Shown here piece after piece: positions 53,017 through 63,652 of a stretch of DNA of 64,000 nt; position 1 is the first letter of the stretch, and each line of letters begins with the position of its first letter. The position numbers and the translations under genes are program-made. Under the pieces are notes generated by a model. That model ran no database searches. It saw only the letters and a program-made list of their open reading frames with translations, and was not told the origin of the DNA. Source of the stretch: Lachnospiraceae bacterium (lineage in GTDB: Bacteria > Bacillota > Clostridia > Lachnospirales > Lachnospiraceae); contig JAQXLY010000058.1 in the NCBI GenBank assembly GCA_029012365.1, positions 39,662-103,661 of the forward strand, given 5' to 3'.

Positions 53017-53913
53017 TCATGAAAGAAAAGTGTTTTCTTTCGAATTTGAAACGCTCTGTGAGGAGATATACTCTACGAGAGGAGCAAGTACCTGCTCCGG
53101 AATGTTAAGATTGTGATTCCTGCCTGTACCCATGTAAAGATTCGGCTTGTTGGCTCCGTGGAAATCAGAGCCGCCGGTCATGAGCAGGCCGAAGTGGTTT
53201 GCCAGTCCGTAACAAACTTGTTCATCAAATGAGGTATTGGAGGAATAGTAAACCTCTAATCCTTTTAATCCCACATCGGTCAGTCTTACAAGCAGAGCTT
53301 CCAGCTCCGTCGGAGAGAGCTTATATAGTAACGGATGAGCAAGTACCGGAATACCGCCGGCCTGTAAAATGAGAGAAACCGCATGCTCCGGCTGCATGTA
53401 TTCACGCGGAACAAAGCATGGAGCGTCATAGTTTAGATAACGTCTGAATGCTTCCTCGGATGTTTTTACATGATGATGCTCAATCAGGTATTTTGCAAAG
53501 TGGGCACGCGTAATAACCGTATCCGGGTTTTCAAGGCGAAGCTCCTGTAAGGTAAGCGGTATTCCAAGAGCCTGAAAACGCTCTGCCATAAGCTCGTTGC
53601 GCCGGTCGCGCCCTTTAATGGATTCCTGCAGGGCACTAAGAAGAGAAGGGTTGGTTTCGTCAACGAAGAGCCCCAGAATGTGAATGTCCCTTTCACGGTA
53701 GGCGGCTGAGATTTCTGTTCCGGAAATCACATTGATAGATATACCCGCATCGGTGTATTTTAGGGCTGCATTTTTTGCCCTTGCCACACCGGAAACCGTG
53801 TCATGGTCGGTCAAAGCAAATGAGGAAACTCCTGTTTTTACGGCTAATGCGACTAACTCCTCCGGAGAAAGCGTACCGTCCGAATGGTTGGAATGAACAT
53901 GAAGGTCAATCAT
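53017..53913 (-). CDS. PHP-domain phosphoesterase (RNase AM/nucleoside bisphosphate phosphatase-like)
   Basis: A 298-residue metal-dependent phosphoesterase. Motif I is DLHVHSNHSDGTLSPEEL, motif II ALTDHDTVSG, then GTEIS, RAHFAKYL, PVLAHPLL and GGSDFHG, the complete PHP ligand set. Proteins of this type remove 3' phosphate from nucleoside 3',5'-bisphosphates and trim RNA 5' ends. AAAAGGAG precedes the ATG. It faces against the yajC operon and shares its terminator; the left boundary is tight, with only a short gap. Confidence 0.9.
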   Translation of the reverse strand: MIDLHVHSNHSDGTLSPEELVALAVKTGVSSFALTDHDTVSGVARAKNAALKYTDAGISINVISGTEISAAYRERDIHILGLFVDETNPSLLSALQESIKGRDRRNELMAERFQALGIPLTLQELRLENPDTVITRAHFAKYLIEHHHVKTSEEAFRRYLNYDAPCFVPREYMQPEHAVSLILQAGGIPVLAHPLLYKLSPTELEALLVRLTDVGLKGLEVYYSSNTSFDEQVCYGLANHFGLLMTGGSDFHGANKPNLYMGTGRNHNLNIPEQVLAPLVEYISSQSVSNSKENTFLS

Positions 53914-54040
53914 ATAATACTCCTTTTAAGGTGCTGCTTTTTTGCTAAAAAGAGTATAACACAAAAAAAGTAGTATAACAAGGGAATGGATGGAAACATG
54001 TTTTCATATAGTAAAACAAAGGAAATATCGGAGAAGAAAA

Positions 54041-54394
54041 GTGGAACAGGGAAAAGCATTAAAAGAAATCGCAAAGGCATTGGGACTCTCATTTATTGTG
54101 ACGATACTCTTTCTTACTGTTCTTGCCTTTTTTATGCTGAAAATCGGGCTGGAAGAGGAAATTGTGTCAAAAATAATGATTGTGGGGTATATACTTGCAC
54201 CGGCTGCCGGAGGCTTCCTGCTTGGAAAAAAACGCAGGGTTAATCGCTTCTTGTGGGGGTTACTCGTCGGCTTTGTGTACTTTTTCATTTACGTTGCGGT
54301 CGCAATCTGTGTACAGAATGTGTCGGCAGGCGACATTCTGTGGGTTTCGGTGCCGACATGCCTTGGCGGAATGGCGGGAGGAATGGTAAGCTGA
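54041..54394 (+). CDS. TIGR04086-family membrane protein
   Basis: A 117-residue protein with four hydrophobic segments (FIVTILFLTVLAFFML, IMIVGYILAPAAGGFLLG, FLWGLLVGFVYFFIYVAVA and a shorter final one), the pattern of the TIGR04086/YrzE family, function unknown. In clostridia this gene commonly stands just upstream of the SCIFF ribosomal peptide and its radical SAM maturase. I see no six-cysteine peptide here. GTG 54041 has GGAG 7 bases upstream; the ATG at 53990 lacks a ribosome site. Confidence 0.8.
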   Translation: MEQGKALKEIAKALGLSFIVTILFLTVLAFFMLKIGLEEEIVSKIMIVGYILAPAAGGFLLGKKRRVNRFLWGLLVGFVYFFIYVAVAICVQNVSAGDILWVSVPTCLGGMAGGMVS

Positions 54395-54407
54395 TGAAAA
54401 GAAATGC

Positions 54408-54466
54408 TTCACACAAGAACCAAAATGTGGTATACTGTTTGCAAAGGGCATAAAAGTGCCCTTTGC
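54408..54466 (+). promoter_or_regulatory. gdpP promoter with 5'-terminal hairpin
   Basis: TTCACA, 17 bp, TATACT (54408-54436). A perfect 10-bp hairpin GCAAAGGGCA / TGCCCTTTGC (54441-54466) begins at the predicted transcript 5' end. No T-run follows, so it is a leader hairpin rather than a terminator. Confidence 0.6.
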
Positions 54467-54528
54467 GGATGCACTGACAGGTGTTCGGTTCCGGATTTAT
54501 TACGCTTTTTTTGAAAAGGGAGAATGAT

Positions 54529-56580
54529 ATGAGACGAATCGTAAAATTAAAGGGAGCTATCAGGCTGTACCTGAACTGGCCGATTTTTTTGACGCTCCTT
54601 TTAGTTTGTATGAATTTAAGTATGCTTACGGTGAACCGGAAGGCTGCAGGTCTGATGGCGGTTTTTCTGGTGATTTATGCCGTAATTGCATTTATGCTGT
54701 ACTTTGTAAAAAAGCCGTTGATTGTAAATGAAATGATACAATTTGCAGCCGGGTACAGTCAGGTGCAGAGACGGCTTTTAAAAGAGCTGGCGATTCCGTA
54801 TGCAGTGATGGATACGGACGGAACTATTCTCTGGGCAAATGATGAATTTATGGATTTGGCGGAGCTGATGCCGAAGCAGAAGCGGATAAAGGAAATCATT
54901 CCGGAAATCACGGCGGAAAATATGCCGACGGTGGAAAGCGATGTCAGTCTTCATGTGGAAATCCATGGGCGCAATTATGAAGTTTGTCTGAGAGTCGTGA
55001 ATACACCGAGTTTTGATGAGGATATTTTATGGCAGGAGGGCCAGCGTCATGTCAATGAGCTGATTGCGCTGTATTTGTATGATGAAACGGAAATCGTCGC
55101 TTTACAGAAGGAAAACGAGGACCAGAGGCTGATTACAGGTCTTTTGTATATTGATAATTACGAAGAGGCGTTTGAGAATATTGATGAGGTACGGCGCTCG
55201 CTTCTTACCGCACTTGTTGACCGTAAGATTAACAAGTATATGGTAAGTATTGATGCCATTATTAAAAAGCTGGAGAAGGACAAGTATATCTTTGTGTTCC
55301 AGCATAAATATCTGGCACAATTAGAGGCAAATAAGTTTTCTCTTCTGGAAGAAGTGCGTGGCTCCAGTATAGGGAATGATGCTCCGGTGGTTACCATAAG
55401 TATGGGACTCGGAGTAAATGCCGAGTCGTATCTGGCCGGATATGAGCTGGCACGCGGCGCGATTGATCTGGCACTTGGCAGAGGCGGTGACCAGGCGGTT
55501 GTAAAGGACGGAAATAAGATTTCCTATTACGGCGGTACGAGTGTTCAGGTGGAAAAGACAACCCGTGTAAAGGCGCGTGTAAAGGCGCATGCGCTTAAGG
55601 AATTTATGGAGGGAAAAGACAGGATCGTTGTGATGGGGCATTCCATCGGCGATATCGATTCGCTCGGTGCAGCCGTCGGTGTTTATCGGATAGCAAAGAC
55701 ATTAAACAGGAAGGCACATATTGTTATTAATGAGGTGACCAGCTCCATTCGCCCGATGATGGCAAAGTTTCAGGGAAATCCGGACTATGAAGAAGACATG
55801 TTTGTAGGGAGTGCAAAAGCACAGGAAATAGTGGATAACAACACTCTTCTGGTTGTGGTTGATGTAAACCGTCCGAATTATACGGAGTGTGAAGCGCTTC
55901 TTTCGCTTACACGTACGATTGTAATTTTAGATCATCACAGACAGACGGGGGAGGCTATCCCTAATGCGGTGCTTTCCTATATTGAGCCGTATGCATCCTC
56001 TGCCTGTGAGATGGTTGCGGAGATTTCGCAGTATATCGGCGAAGGTCTGAAGTTAAAGCCGTTAGAGGCGGATGCCATGTATGCGGGAATTATGATTGAC
56101 ACCAATAATTTCCTTACCAAAACCGGTGTGCGGACCTTTGAAGCGGCGGCTTATCTGCGTAGAAACGGTGCGGACGTTACAAGAATACGTAAGATGTTCC
56201 GGACCGATATGCCGGAGTATTATGCAAAGGCAAAATCGGTAGCGGCTGCCGAGGTTTTTGAAGGAAGATTTGCCTTTTCGGTAACGGCCAGTGAAGGAGT
56301 GGACAGTCCTACGGTTGTTGCGGCACAGACGGCAAACGAGCTTTTAAATATTAACGGCATTATGGCATCCTTTGTGTTTACACAGTTCGGAGGAAAGGTA
56401 TATGTCAGTGCACGGTCGATTGATGAAGTGAATGTGCAGGTGGTAATGGAGAAGCTTGGCGGCGGCGGTCATATCAGTGTGGCGGGGACTCAGTTTGATG
56501 ACTGTGATATCATGACAGCCGTTGAACGTGTGAAAGATGTTTTGCGCCGGATGATTGCCGAGGGAGAGATTAAACTATAA
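54529..56580 (+). CDS. gdpP: Cyclic-di-AMP phosphodiesterase GdpP (DHH family)
   Basis: A 683-residue membrane enzyme hydrolysing c-di-AMP to pApA and so setting potassium and cell-wall homeostasis. Two N-terminal membrane helices (about 14-56), a PAS domain (about 70-170, with DTDGTILWANDEF), a degenerate GGDEF domain (about 175-300) and DHH/DHHA1 catalytic parts. The DHH part has VVMGHSIGDIDSLGAA, VVDVNRPNYTE and LDHHRQTGE (D468-H469-H470); the DHHA1 part has GGGGHISVAGTQ. GGGAG precedes ATG 54529. It is 18 bases upstream of rplI, and gdpP-rplI-dnaB is the common Firmicute order. Confidence 0.95.
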   Translation: MRRIVKLKGAIRLYLNWPIFLTLLLVCMNLSMLTVNRKAAGLMAVFLVIYAVIAFMLYFVKKPLIVNEMIQFAAGYSQVQRRLLKELAIPYAVMDTDGTILWANDEFMDLAELMPKQKRIKEIIPEITAENMPTVESDVSLHVEIHGRNYEVCLRVVNTPSFDEDILWQEGQRHVNELIALYLYDETEIVALQKENEDQRLITGLLYIDNYEEAFENIDEVRRSLLTALVDRKINKYMVSIDAIIKKLEKDKYIFVFQHKYLAQLEANKFSLLEEVRGSSIGNDAPVVTISMGLGVNAESYLAGYELARGAIDLALGRGGDQAVVKDGNKISYYGGTSVQVEKTTRVKARVKAHALKEFMEGKDRIVVMGHSIGDIDSLGAAVGVYRIAKTLNRKAHIVINEVTSSIRPMMAKFQGNPDYEEDMFVGSAKAQEIVDNNTLLVVVDVNRPNYTECEALLSLTRTIVILDHHRQTGEAIPNAVLSYIEPYASSACEMVAEISQYIGEGLKLKPLEADAMYAGIMIDTNNFLTKTGVRTFEAAAYLRRNGADVTRIRKMFRTDMPEYYAKAKSVAAAEVFEGRFAFSVTASEGVDSPTVVAAQTANELLNINGIMASFVFTQFGGKVYVSARSIDEVNVQVVMEKLGGGGHISVAGTQFDDCDIMTAVERVKDVLRRMIAEGEIKL

Positions 56581-56598
56581 CGGAAAGGAAGAAAGAAA

Positions 56599-57045
56599 AT
56601 GGAAGTAATTTTATTACAGGATGTAAAGAGTCTTGGGAAAAAGGGAGAAATTGTAAAAGTAAGTGACGGCTATGCGAGAAATTTTATTTTGCCGAAAAAG
56701 CTTGGTGTGGAAAAGAATGCAAAGACATTAAATGATTTGAAGCTTCAAAAAGCGGCGGAGGAAAAGCACAGACAGGAGATTCTGGAGGAAGCTAAGGCAC
56801 TCGGCGCACAGATTAAGAATCAGAGTGTGACGTTAAAGATTAAATCCGGGGAAGGCGGAAGAACCTTCGGCTCTGTGTCCACGAAAGAAATTGCGGTGGC
56901 AATGAAGGAGCAGCTGAAGTTAGATATCGATAAAAAGAAGCTTGTTTTACCGGAGCCGATTCGTACACTGGGAACAACAATCGTACCGGTAAAGCTTCAT
57001 CCGGAAGTGACGACAGAGCTGACGGTAAAGGTAGTGGAAGCGTAG
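56599..57045 (+). CDS. rplI: 50S ribosomal protein L9
   Basis: A 148-residue ribosomal protein. The N-terminal 23S-binding domain [19 protein letters not shown] with [16 protein letters not shown] is the L9 signature. The linking helix (about 40-75) and the C-terminal domain, ending [17 protein letters not shown], are complete. It lies between gdpP and dnaB as in most Firmicutes. The ribosome site GGAAAGGAAG is purine-rich just before the ATG. Confidence 0.98.
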   Translation: MEVILLQDVKSLGKKGEIVKVSDGYARNFILPKKLGVEKNAKTLNDLKLQKAAEEKHRQEILEEAKALGAQIKNQSVTLKIKSGEGGRTFGSVSTKEIAVAMKEQLKLDIDKKKLVLPEPIRTLGTTIVPVKLHPEVTTELTVKVVEA

Positions 57046-57079
57046 CCGGAGGGTTACATTGCAATGAGAGGTTTTTAAG

Positions 57080-58423
57080 ATGGATGAAGCACTGATAAAG
57101 CGGGTGATGCCCCATAGTACGGAGGCGGAGCAATCGGTCATCGGTTCCATGCTGTTAGATAGAGAGGCTATCATGACGGTGGCACAGATGCTTAGCCGGG
57201 AGGATTTCTATAATCCTATGTATGGTCTCCTGTATGAGATTATTTCAGAGCTGTTTAACGAAGGCAAGCCGGCGGATATCCTTACGGTGCAGAACCGCTT
57301 AAAAGAAAAGGATGCACCGCCGGAGGCATATGAACTGAAATTCTTTAATGAGTTAATCAGCTCGGTTCCGACTTCTGCCAATGTGCGTTTTTATGCGGAG
57401 ATTGTAAAAAATGAGGCAATCAAGCGAAGAACGATTAAAGTGACCGAGGCAATCGCAAATGATTGTTACATGGGGAAAAAGGGTACGGAGGAAATTCTCG
57501 AAGATACGGAAAAGCAGATTTTTGAGCTGGTACAACGCCGGGGAGGCGGTGATACGGAGGATATCCGCAGCATTGTCTTAAAGGCGATTGAGAATATTGA
57601 GAATGCGGCGAAAAACCGTGGGGCGGTAACCGGAATCGCAACCGGGTTTTATGATTTGGATTATAAGACTGCCGGCCTGCAGCGTGCCGATTTGATTTTG
57701 GTTGCTGCAAGACCTTCTATGGGGAAGACAGCATTTGTACTGAATATTGCAGAGTTTGTAGCACTGAAAAGCAAAGTAACAACGGCAATTTTCAGTCTGG
57801 AAATGTCAAGAACCCAGTTGGTTAACCGTATTCTTGCAATGAACTCAAAAGTGGATTCGCAGGCAATACGTACCGGTGACTTAAAGGATGATGACTGGGT
57901 GAAGCTTATGGAAAGTGCGAGACTGACCGGCGAATCACCGCTCATTATTGATGATACACCGGGAATTTCCATTGCGGAGCTGCGTTCCAAATGCAGAAAG
58001 TTCAAGCTGGAGAAAAATCTCGGACTGGTGATTATTGACTATCTTCAGTTAATGTCAGGCGGGAAAAAGTCGGAATCCAGACAACAGGAGATTTCCGAGA
58101 TTTCACGGTCATTAAAGGCGCTGGCCCGTGAAATCGACTGTCCGGTAATCGCATTGTCACAGCTAAGCCGTGCGGTGGAACAGAGAGAGGATAAACGTCC
58201 GATGCTTTCAGATTTGCGTGAATCGGGAGCGATAGAGCAGGACGCGGATGTAGTAATGTTCATTTATCGCGATGAATATTATACCAAAGAAAAGTGTGAG
58301 GAACCGGGGGTTTCCGAGATTATTATCGGAAAGCAGAGAAACGGTCCTACCGGAACGGTTAAGCTGGCATGGCTCGCAAACTATACCAAATTTGCAAATC
58401 TGGATAACCGAAAACAGCAGTAA
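57080..58423 (+). CDS. dnaB: Replicative DNA helicase
   Basis: A 447-residue hexameric helicase. The N-terminal DnaB domain (PHSTEAEQSVIGSMLLDREA) binds primase. The RecA-like domain has Walker A ARPSMGKTAF (P212-T217), Walker B LVIIDYLQLMSG, SQLSRAVEQREDKRPMLSDL followed by RESGAIEQDADVVMF, and the arginine finger region KQRNGPTGTVKL. Full length. The start ATG follows GAGAGG. It is the last gene of the gdpP-rplI-dnaB operon, ended by the hairpin at 58477. Confidence 0.98.
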   Translation: MDEALIKRVMPHSTEAEQSVIGSMLLDREAIMTVAQMLSREDFYNPMYGLLYEIISELFNEGKPADILTVQNRLKEKDAPPEAYELKFFNELISSVPTSANVRFYAEIVKNEAIKRRTIKVTEAIANDCYMGKKGTEEILEDTEKQIFELVQRRGGGDTEDIRSIVLKAIENIENAAKNRGAVTGIATGFYDLDYKTAGLQRADLILVAARPSMGKTAFVLNIAEFVALKSKVTTAIFSLEMSRTQLVNRILAMNSKVDSQAIRTGDLKDDDWVKLMESARLTGESPLIIDDTPGISIAELRSKCRKFKLEKNLGLVIIDYLQLMSGGKKSESRQQEISEISRSLKALAREIDCPVIALSQLSRAVEQREDKRPMLSDLRESGAIEQDADVVMFIYRDEYYTKEKCEEPGVSEIIIGKQRNGPTGTVKLAWLANYTKFANLDNRKQQ

Positions 58424-58476
58424 ATCGTTTTATTTGTTATTTTTGAGAAATAAGGCGAATGATTTTGGAAGAAAAA

Positions 58477-58510
58477 GGGAATGGATACTTGTATATCCGT
58501 TCCCTTTTTC
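58477..58510 (+). terminator. Intrinsic terminator of the gdpP-rplI-dnaB operon
   Basis: Stem GGGAA-T-GGATA / TATCC-G-TTCCC flanked by AAA and TTT, followed by TTTTTC. Confidence 0.9.
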
Positions 58511-58589
58511 GTTATACTGTATGACAAGGACAAGCGTAATGACGTCCGGGACAAGTGTGGAGTGATCAGAAATGAAAGGGGGATGGCAG

Positions 58590-59270
58590 ATGGAAAAGAT
58601 TTACCAGGTGTCGGAGGCGGCAGAGGAATTAGAGACGGAAGTATATACATTGCGATATTGGGAGAACCAATTAGGTCTTGAGGTACCGCGAAATGCGGCA
58701 GGACATCGGTATTATGAGGAAGAACAGATTACGATGTTTCGTAATGTGAAGCGGTTAAAGGAAGCCGGATTCGGATTGCGCCAGATAAAGGCTATGGGAG
58801 AACGAATGTCTGCAGTGGCGGGACTTTCGGATGAAAAGCTGGAAAATCTGCGAAATCGGATTGCGGGTCTGGAAGCGGAGCAGGAAGAGGCGTTTTGCGC
58901 AAAGGAAACAAAGCGGCAGACGGAAGGATTGAGCCTGTGTGTCGATGAACGAAGCGTGCGTACCGTATCCGCAAAGGAGGAACGTGCGGATGGAGTCAGA
59001 ATGCTACAGGAAGGTATGACAAGGTGGCTTGGCGAGATGCTGCAAAAAAATAACGAACAGTTGACACGGAAGATAGAGGACGGAGTATCCGAACGGATGG
59101 CAAGGGAACTTCGCTTCTTATTCCGCCAGCAGGAGGAAATGGAAGAAGAACGCTATCGCAGGCTTGACCGGACGATTAGGGAATACCAGCAGGCGCGTGC
59201 CAATACAAAACAGCAGATGAATGCAAGAGACAATTTTTTACTGACAAGAAAATTACACCCGCTTCGCTGA
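58590..59270 (+). CDS. MerR-type helix-turn-helix regulator with coiled-coil C-terminus
   Basis: A 226-residue protein. Residues 1-70 form a MerR-like winged helix (YQVSEAAEELETEVYTLRYW, then AGHRYYEEEQITMFRNVKRL). From about 80 the chain is helical, charged and probably coiled coil up to the basic end LLTRKLHPLR, with no known ligand domain. GGGGG stands 8 bases before ATG 58590; ATG 58572 is possible. No promoter with an overlong spacer is seen nearby, so its target is not evident. Similar proteins sit near dnaB in other clostridia. Confidence 0.8.
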   Translation: MEKIYQVSEAAEELETEVYTLRYWENQLGLEVPRNAAGHRYYEEEQITMFRNVKRLKEAGFGLRQIKAMGERMSAVAGLSDEKLENLRNRIAGLEAEQEEAFCAKETKRQTEGLSLCVDERSVRTVSAKEERADGVRMLQEGMTRWLGEMLQKNNEQLTRKIEDGVSERMARELRFLFRQQEEMEEERYRRLDRTIREYQQARANTKQQMNARDNFLLTRKLHPLR

Positions 59271-59295
59271 TTCTGTGTTTCATACGATTGATAGG

Positions 59296-59336
59296 AAACT
59301 ATCGGGCTGTTTAAAAACAGGTTCGGTAGTTTTTTG
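59296..59336 (+). terminator. Intrinsic terminator after the MerR-type gene
   Basis: AAACTATCG pairs with CGGTAGTTT around an inner stem CTGTT-AACAG, followed by a run of T. The rest of the 59337-59569 gap is A/T-rich and holds the ftsH promoter. Confidence 0.85.
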
Positions 59337-59426
59337 TTTTAAAGGAAAGTGCTTCCTTGTATTTGATTCTTTCATTATATAATCTGAAAAGTTTATATTT
59401 TTAAAAAAAATTTTAGGCATATGCTA

Positions 59427-59455
59427 TTGATTTCAAATTGCGCTGCTTATATAAT
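59427..59455 (+). promoter_or_regulatory. Sigma-A promoter of the ftsH-uvrC operon
   Basis: TTGATT, 17 bp, TATAAT, giving a leader of about 105 bases. Confidence 0.8.
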
Positions 59456-59569
59456 AAGATATGAGAATCAAAAGGTATTTTTGCCCCTCATTGAAACCTG
59501 AATGTTATGTGTGGGCTTATTTCGTACTGACGGAATGCCTGGGGATGTTAAGGAAAGAAAGGAAAAGTC

Positions 59570-61558
59570 ATGGGAGAAAATGAGAATAATAACGGGAGAA
59601 AAGGAAAGGGAATGAATAATCGGAGCGGCATGCTGTTCTGTCTGGTTGTCGCTCTGGTTATGGTTTTGATGTTCTTCTATATGATGAATCAGATTGAAGA
59701 AAGCACAAACAGGAAGGTATCTTATGATACATTTATTGATATGCTGAATGAAGGAAAGGTATCTGAGGTTCAGGTGGATTCCGACAGCGGCCGTATCTTG
59801 ATTTTTCCGGTGCAGGATACACAGACACTTCCGAATATTACGATTACCTATTATACCGGCATCTTAGAAGACGGAAACAAAATTCAGGAACGCTGTGATG
59901 CGGCGGGAGTAACATACAGCCGGGTGACCATAGATAAGACAAACTCGGTGTTACAGTCTATACTCGGTTATGTTCTTATGTTTGCCGTGATTTACGGTGT
60001 AATGTTTTTTGTATTCCGGATGATTAGTAAAAGCAGCGGGATGATGGGTGTAGGAAAAAGCAATGCGAAGGTTTATGTGGAAAAAGAAACCGGTGTGACA
60101 TTTAAAGATGTTGCGGGTCAGGAGGAAGCAAAAGAGTCGTTGACGGAGATGGTTGATTTTCTTCATAATCCCGGAAAATACACCCGCATCGGAGCGAAGC
60201 TTCCGAAGGGCGCTTTGCTTGTAGGACCTCCGGGAACCGGTAAAACCTTGCTCGCAAAAGCAGTGGCGGGCGAAGCGAAGGTACCGTTCTTCTCGTTGTC
60301 CGGTTCGGATTTTGTCGAGATGTTCGTAGGTGTGGGCGCATCCCGTGTCCGTGATTTGTTTAAACAGGCACAGGCACAGGCTCCGTGCATTATCTTTATT
60401 GATGAAGTAGATGCCATCGGTAAGAGCCGTGACTCCCATTACGGCGGAGGAAATGATGAACGTGAGCAGACGTTAAATCAGCTGTTATCGGAAATGGATG
60501 GTTTTGATACATCGAAGGGACTGGTAGTTCTTGCCGCTACGAACCGCCCGGAGGTACTGGATAAGGCACTTCTTCGTCCGGGGCGTTTTGACAGGCGGAT
60601 TATTGTGGATAAGCCTGATTTGAAAGGACGAATCGATATATTAAAGGTGCACGCAAAGCATGTACTGATGCATGATTCCGTTAATTTGGAAGAGATTGCA
60701 ATGGCGACATCGGGAGCGGTTGGCTCCGATTTGGCAAATATCATTAATGAGGCAGCGATTCTTGCGGTAAAGCAGGGGAGAACCGTGGTGACACAGGCGG
60801 ATTTGTTTGAGTCCGTAGAGGTAGTGATTGCAGGTAAGGAGAAAAAAGACCGTATCCTCGGTAAAGAAGAAAAGAAAATTGTTGCTTACCACGAGGTCGG
60901 TCATGCATTGATTGCCTGTCTGGATAAGAATGCCGAACCGGTACAGAAGATTACCATTGTTCCGCGGACGATGGGTTCCCTCGGATATGTGATGCAGGTT
61001 CCGGAGGAAGAAAAGTACCTGATGAAGAAGGACGAACTGATGGCGCGCCTTGTGACACTTTTCGGCGGACGGGCAGCCGAGGAACTTGTTTTCGGCAATG
61101 TAACAACAGGAGCATCCAACGATATCGAGAAAGCAACTTCTCTTGCACGGGCTATGATTACGCAGTACGGTATGTCGGAAAGGTTCGGGCTGATGGGCCT
61201 GGAATCGGTTGAAAATCGTTATCTGGACGGAAGACCGGTGCAGAATTGCGCGGATGCTACCGCGGCACTGATTGATAATGAAGTAATGGCGCTTTTGAAG
61301 GAATGCTATGACAAGGCATATCAGATGCTTGACGAGAATCGTGAGGTACTTGATAAAATCGCTCAGTACCTGTTTGACAAGGAAACTATAACCGGAAAAG
61401 AGTTTATGAAGATTTACCGCGAGGTAAAGAATATTCCGGAGCCGGAGGAGGATGCAAACGATAAGAAGGCTACAGACTCCGGAGAAAAGGCGGAAGAACC
61501 TTGTGTAAGTATGGAAACATCCGAAGCAGATGCAGAGACATCGGAGGATGAAAAATGA
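59570..61558 (+). CDS. ftsH: ATP-dependent zinc metalloprotease FtsH (second copy)
   Basis: A 662-residue membrane AAA+ protease, the likely housekeeping copy. Two membrane helices (about 20-40 and 125-147), Walker A GPPGTGKT (219-226), Walker [12 protein letters not shown], second region of homology [19 protein letters not shown], zinc site HEVGH (H441) and the third ligand region [15 protein letters not shown]. An acidic, Lys-rich tail (about 620-662) is extra relative to copy 1. A purine-rich GGAAAGAAAGG precedes the ATG. It is cotranscribed with uvrC, 13 bases downstream. Confidence 0.97.
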   Translation: MGENENNNGRKGKGMNNRSGMLFCLVVALVMVLMFFYMMNQIEESTNRKVSYDTFIDMLNEGKVSEVQVDSDSGRILIFPVQDTQTLPNITITYYTGILEDGNKIQERCDAAGVTYSRVTIDKTNSVLQSILGYVLMFAVIYGVMFFVFRMISKSSGMMGVGKSNAKVYVEKETGVTFKDVAGQEEAKESLTEMVDFLHNPGKYTRIGAKLPKGALLVGPPGTGKTLLAKAVAGEAKVPFFSLSGSDFVEMFVGVGASRVRDLFKQAQAQAPCIIFIDEVDAIGKSRDSHYGGGNDEREQTLNQLLSEMDGFDTSKGLVVLAATNRPEVLDKALLRPGRFDRRIIVDKPDLKGRIDILKVHAKHVLMHDSVNLEEIAMATSGAVGSDLANIINEAAILAVKQGRTVVTQADLFESVEVVIAGKEKKDRILGKEEKKIVAYHEVGHALIACLDKNAEPVQKITIVPRTMGSLGYVMQVPEEEKYLMKKDELMARLVTLFGGRAAEELVFGNVTTGASNDIEKATSLARAMITQYGMSERFGLMGLESVENRYLDGRPVQNCADATAALIDNEVMALLKECYDKAYQMLDENREVLDKIAQYLFDKETITGKEFMKIYREVKNIPEPEEDANDKKATDSGEKAEEPCVSMETSEADAETSEDEK

Positions 61559-61571
61559 CGGAGGGATATCT

Positions 61572-63422
61572 GTGTTTGATATTGCAGAGGAATTAAAGAA
61601 GCTCCCGGCTAAGCCGGGAGTTTATATTATGCATGATAAGAATGATGCAATCATATATGTAGGGAAAGCAATCAGTCTGAAGAATCGTGTGCGTCAGTAT
61701 TTTCAAAGCAGCCGGAATTTGTCCCCGAAAATTCAGAAGATGGTATCAAAGGTTGCACGTTTTGAGTATATTGTTGTGGATTCGGAGATGGAAGCACTGA
61801 TACTGGAATGTAATTTAATAAAAGAACATCGTCCAAAGTATAATACAATGCTGAAGGACGATAAACACTATCCTTATATCAGGGTAACGGTAAATGAGCC
61901 GTTTCCGAGAGTGATGTTTGCACGCACACGGGGGAAGGATAAGGCAAAGTATTTCGGGCCTTATACCAGTGTGCAGGCGGTGAAGGATACGCTGGATTTG
62001 ATAAAAAAGACATACCATATCAGAAATTGTAATCTGAGTCTTCCGAAAGAGAAAAACAGCCGCCCCTGCCTGTACTATCATATGGGGCAGTGTAATGCCC
62101 CTTGTCAGGAAATGATATCACGGGAAAAATACGGTGAAGCCATTGAACAGGTACTTGCGTTTCTCGGCGGAAATCTTTCACTGATTACAAAACAGCTGGA
62201 ACAGCTAATGAAGGATGCTTCCGAGCAGCTGGAATTTGAGAAAGCAGCCGAATATCGTGATTTGTTGGGCAGCGTCCGGAAAATGGCAGAGCGTCAAAAG
62301 GCGGATGATGACCTGACAGTGGACAGGGATATTGCTGCGATTGCTACAGCCGGAGAGGAAGCGGTGGTACAGGTGTTTTTTGTACGGGAAGGAAAAATGA
62401 TCGGAAGAGAACACTATTATCTGACCGGCGTAGAGGGAGAAGAAAGAGCTTATGTTCTTCAGGAGTTTATTAAGCAATTTTACGGAGGAACGCCGCATAT
62501 TCCGAGGGAACTGTTATTATCCGAGGAAATTGAAGAACGGGAGCTTTTGGAGTCGTATTTATCGGAGCGTTCCGGTCGCAGGGTGAAGATACTTGTACCT
62601 AAAAAGGGAGAGAAGGAGCGTCTGGTGGAGCTTGCCGAGAAAAATGCCTCCATGGTATTGCAAAAGGACGCGGAAAAGATAGCGGAAGAAGAGAAGAAAA
62701 CCAAAGGGGCTGCGGATGAGATTGCCGGGCTTCTGGGACTGCCGGAGCTGGGGAGAACAGAATCCTTCGATATTTCCAACACTTCAGGCTATGCTTCGGT
62801 TGCTTCCATGGTAGTGTTTGATAACGGAAGACCGAATAAGGCGGAGTATCGAAAGTTCCGTATTAAGTCTGTACAGGGTCCGGATGATTATGCCAGCATG
62901 CGTGAGGTGTTGTCCAGACGCTTTTCTCATGGATTGAGGGAAAGAGAAGAGGGCGGCGAGGAAAAATTTTCAAAGTTTCCTGATTTGATTCTTATGGACG
63001 GCGGAAAAGGACAGGTTAATATTGCGGAAGAAGTATTGAAAGAGCTTCATATTAATATTCCGGTGTGCGGAATGGTAAAAGACGATAAGCATCGGACAAG
63101 AGGATTATATTTTCATAATGAAGAGCTTCCGATGAATCAGCATAGCGAGGGCTTTCGCCTGCTTACAAGAATACAGGATGAAACCCATCGTTTTGCCATA
63201 GAATACCACCGTTCCCTGCGCGGAAAGGAGCAGGTTCATTCTATATTAGATGAGATAGAAGGCATCGGACCTACGAGACGCCGCGCATTATTGAAAGCAT
63301 TCGGCTCCCGTGAAGCAATCAGTGCCGCCGGTGAAGAAGAGTTGGCAGCGGTGCCTTCCATGAATGCGGCAGCGGCTCATGCGGTATATACCTTTTTTCA
63401 CCCGGTACGGGAAATGCGGTAA
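61572..63422 (+). CDS. uvrC: Excinuclease ABC subunit C
   Basis: A 616-residue endonuclease making both incisions in nucleotide excision repair. The GIY-YIG domain ([20 protein letters not shown], then LKNRVRQYF) makes the 3' cut. A Cys-containing [14 protein letters not shown] segment, the UVR motif ([11 protein letters not shown]), an RNase H-like domain ([22 protein letters not shown]) and C-terminal HhH motifs ([18 protein letters not shown]) follow in order. The start is GTG 61572 with GGAGGG 7 bases upstream; the track-like longer frame lies inside ftsH. Full length. Confidence 0.97.
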   Translation: MFDIAEELKKLPAKPGVYIMHDKNDAIIYVGKAISLKNRVRQYFQSSRNLSPKIQKMVSKVARFEYIVVDSEMEALILECNLIKEHRPKYNTMLKDDKHYPYIRVTVNEPFPRVMFARTRGKDKAKYFGPYTSVQAVKDTLDLIKKTYHIRNCNLSLPKEKNSRPCLYYHMGQCNAPCQEMISREKYGEAIEQVLAFLGGNLSLITKQLEQLMKDASEQLEFEKAAEYRDLLGSVRKMAERQKADDDLTVDRDIAAIATAGEEAVVQVFFVREGKMIGREHYYLTGVEGEERAYVLQEFIKQFYGGTPHIPRELLLSEEIEERELLESYLSERSGRRVKILVPKKGEKERLVELAEKNASMVLQKDAEKIAEEEKKTKGAADEIAGLLGLPELGRTESFDISNTSGYASVASMVVFDNGRPNKAEYRKFRIKSVQGPDDYASMREVLSRRFSHGLREREEGGEEKFSKFPDLILMDGGKGQVNIAEEVLKELHINIPVCGMVKDDKHRTRGLYFHNEELPMNQHSEGFRLLTRIQDETHRFAIEYHRSLRGKEQVHSILDEIEGIGPTRRRALLKAFGSREAISAAGEEELAAVPSMNAAAAHAVYTFFHPVREMR

Positions 63423-63454
63423 TTAGCGTAAATGAAAAAAATACAAAAAAGTGC

Positions 63455-63483
63455 TTGACACGGATAGGGTTCTGTGGTAATAT
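63455..63483 (+). promoter_or_regulatory. Promoter of the serine tRNA genes
   Basis: TTGACA, 17 bp, TAATAT, ending 17 bases before the first tRNA. Confidence 0.75.
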
Positions 63484-63499
63484 AATCAAGCACTGTTTC

Positions 63500-63585
63500 G
63501 GAGAGTTGCCCGAGTGGTTTAAGGGGCTGGTCTTGAAAACCAGTGATTCCGAAAGGGACCGTGGGTTCGAATCCCACATTCTCCG
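63500..63585 (+). tRNA. tRNA-Ser (anticodon TGA)
   Basis: Acceptor arms GGAGAGT / ATTCTCC, anticodon stem CTGGT-ACCAG with loop CTTGAAA (TGA at 63534-63536), the long class II variable arm, T-arm GTGGG-TTCGAAT-CCCAC. Discriminator G; CCA is not encoded. Confidence 0.97.
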
Positions 63586-63652
63586 CTAGGAAGATGCTGA
63601 AAAGACTTCTTCCGGAGCATACAATTTGATAATGACGTGAAGTCAGCAGTCT

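Noticed and set aside
54395..54528. SCIFF ribosomal peptide gene expected after a TIGR04086 protein.
   Set aside because: No short frame with six cysteines is present; the stretch holds the gdpP promoter and a hairpin.
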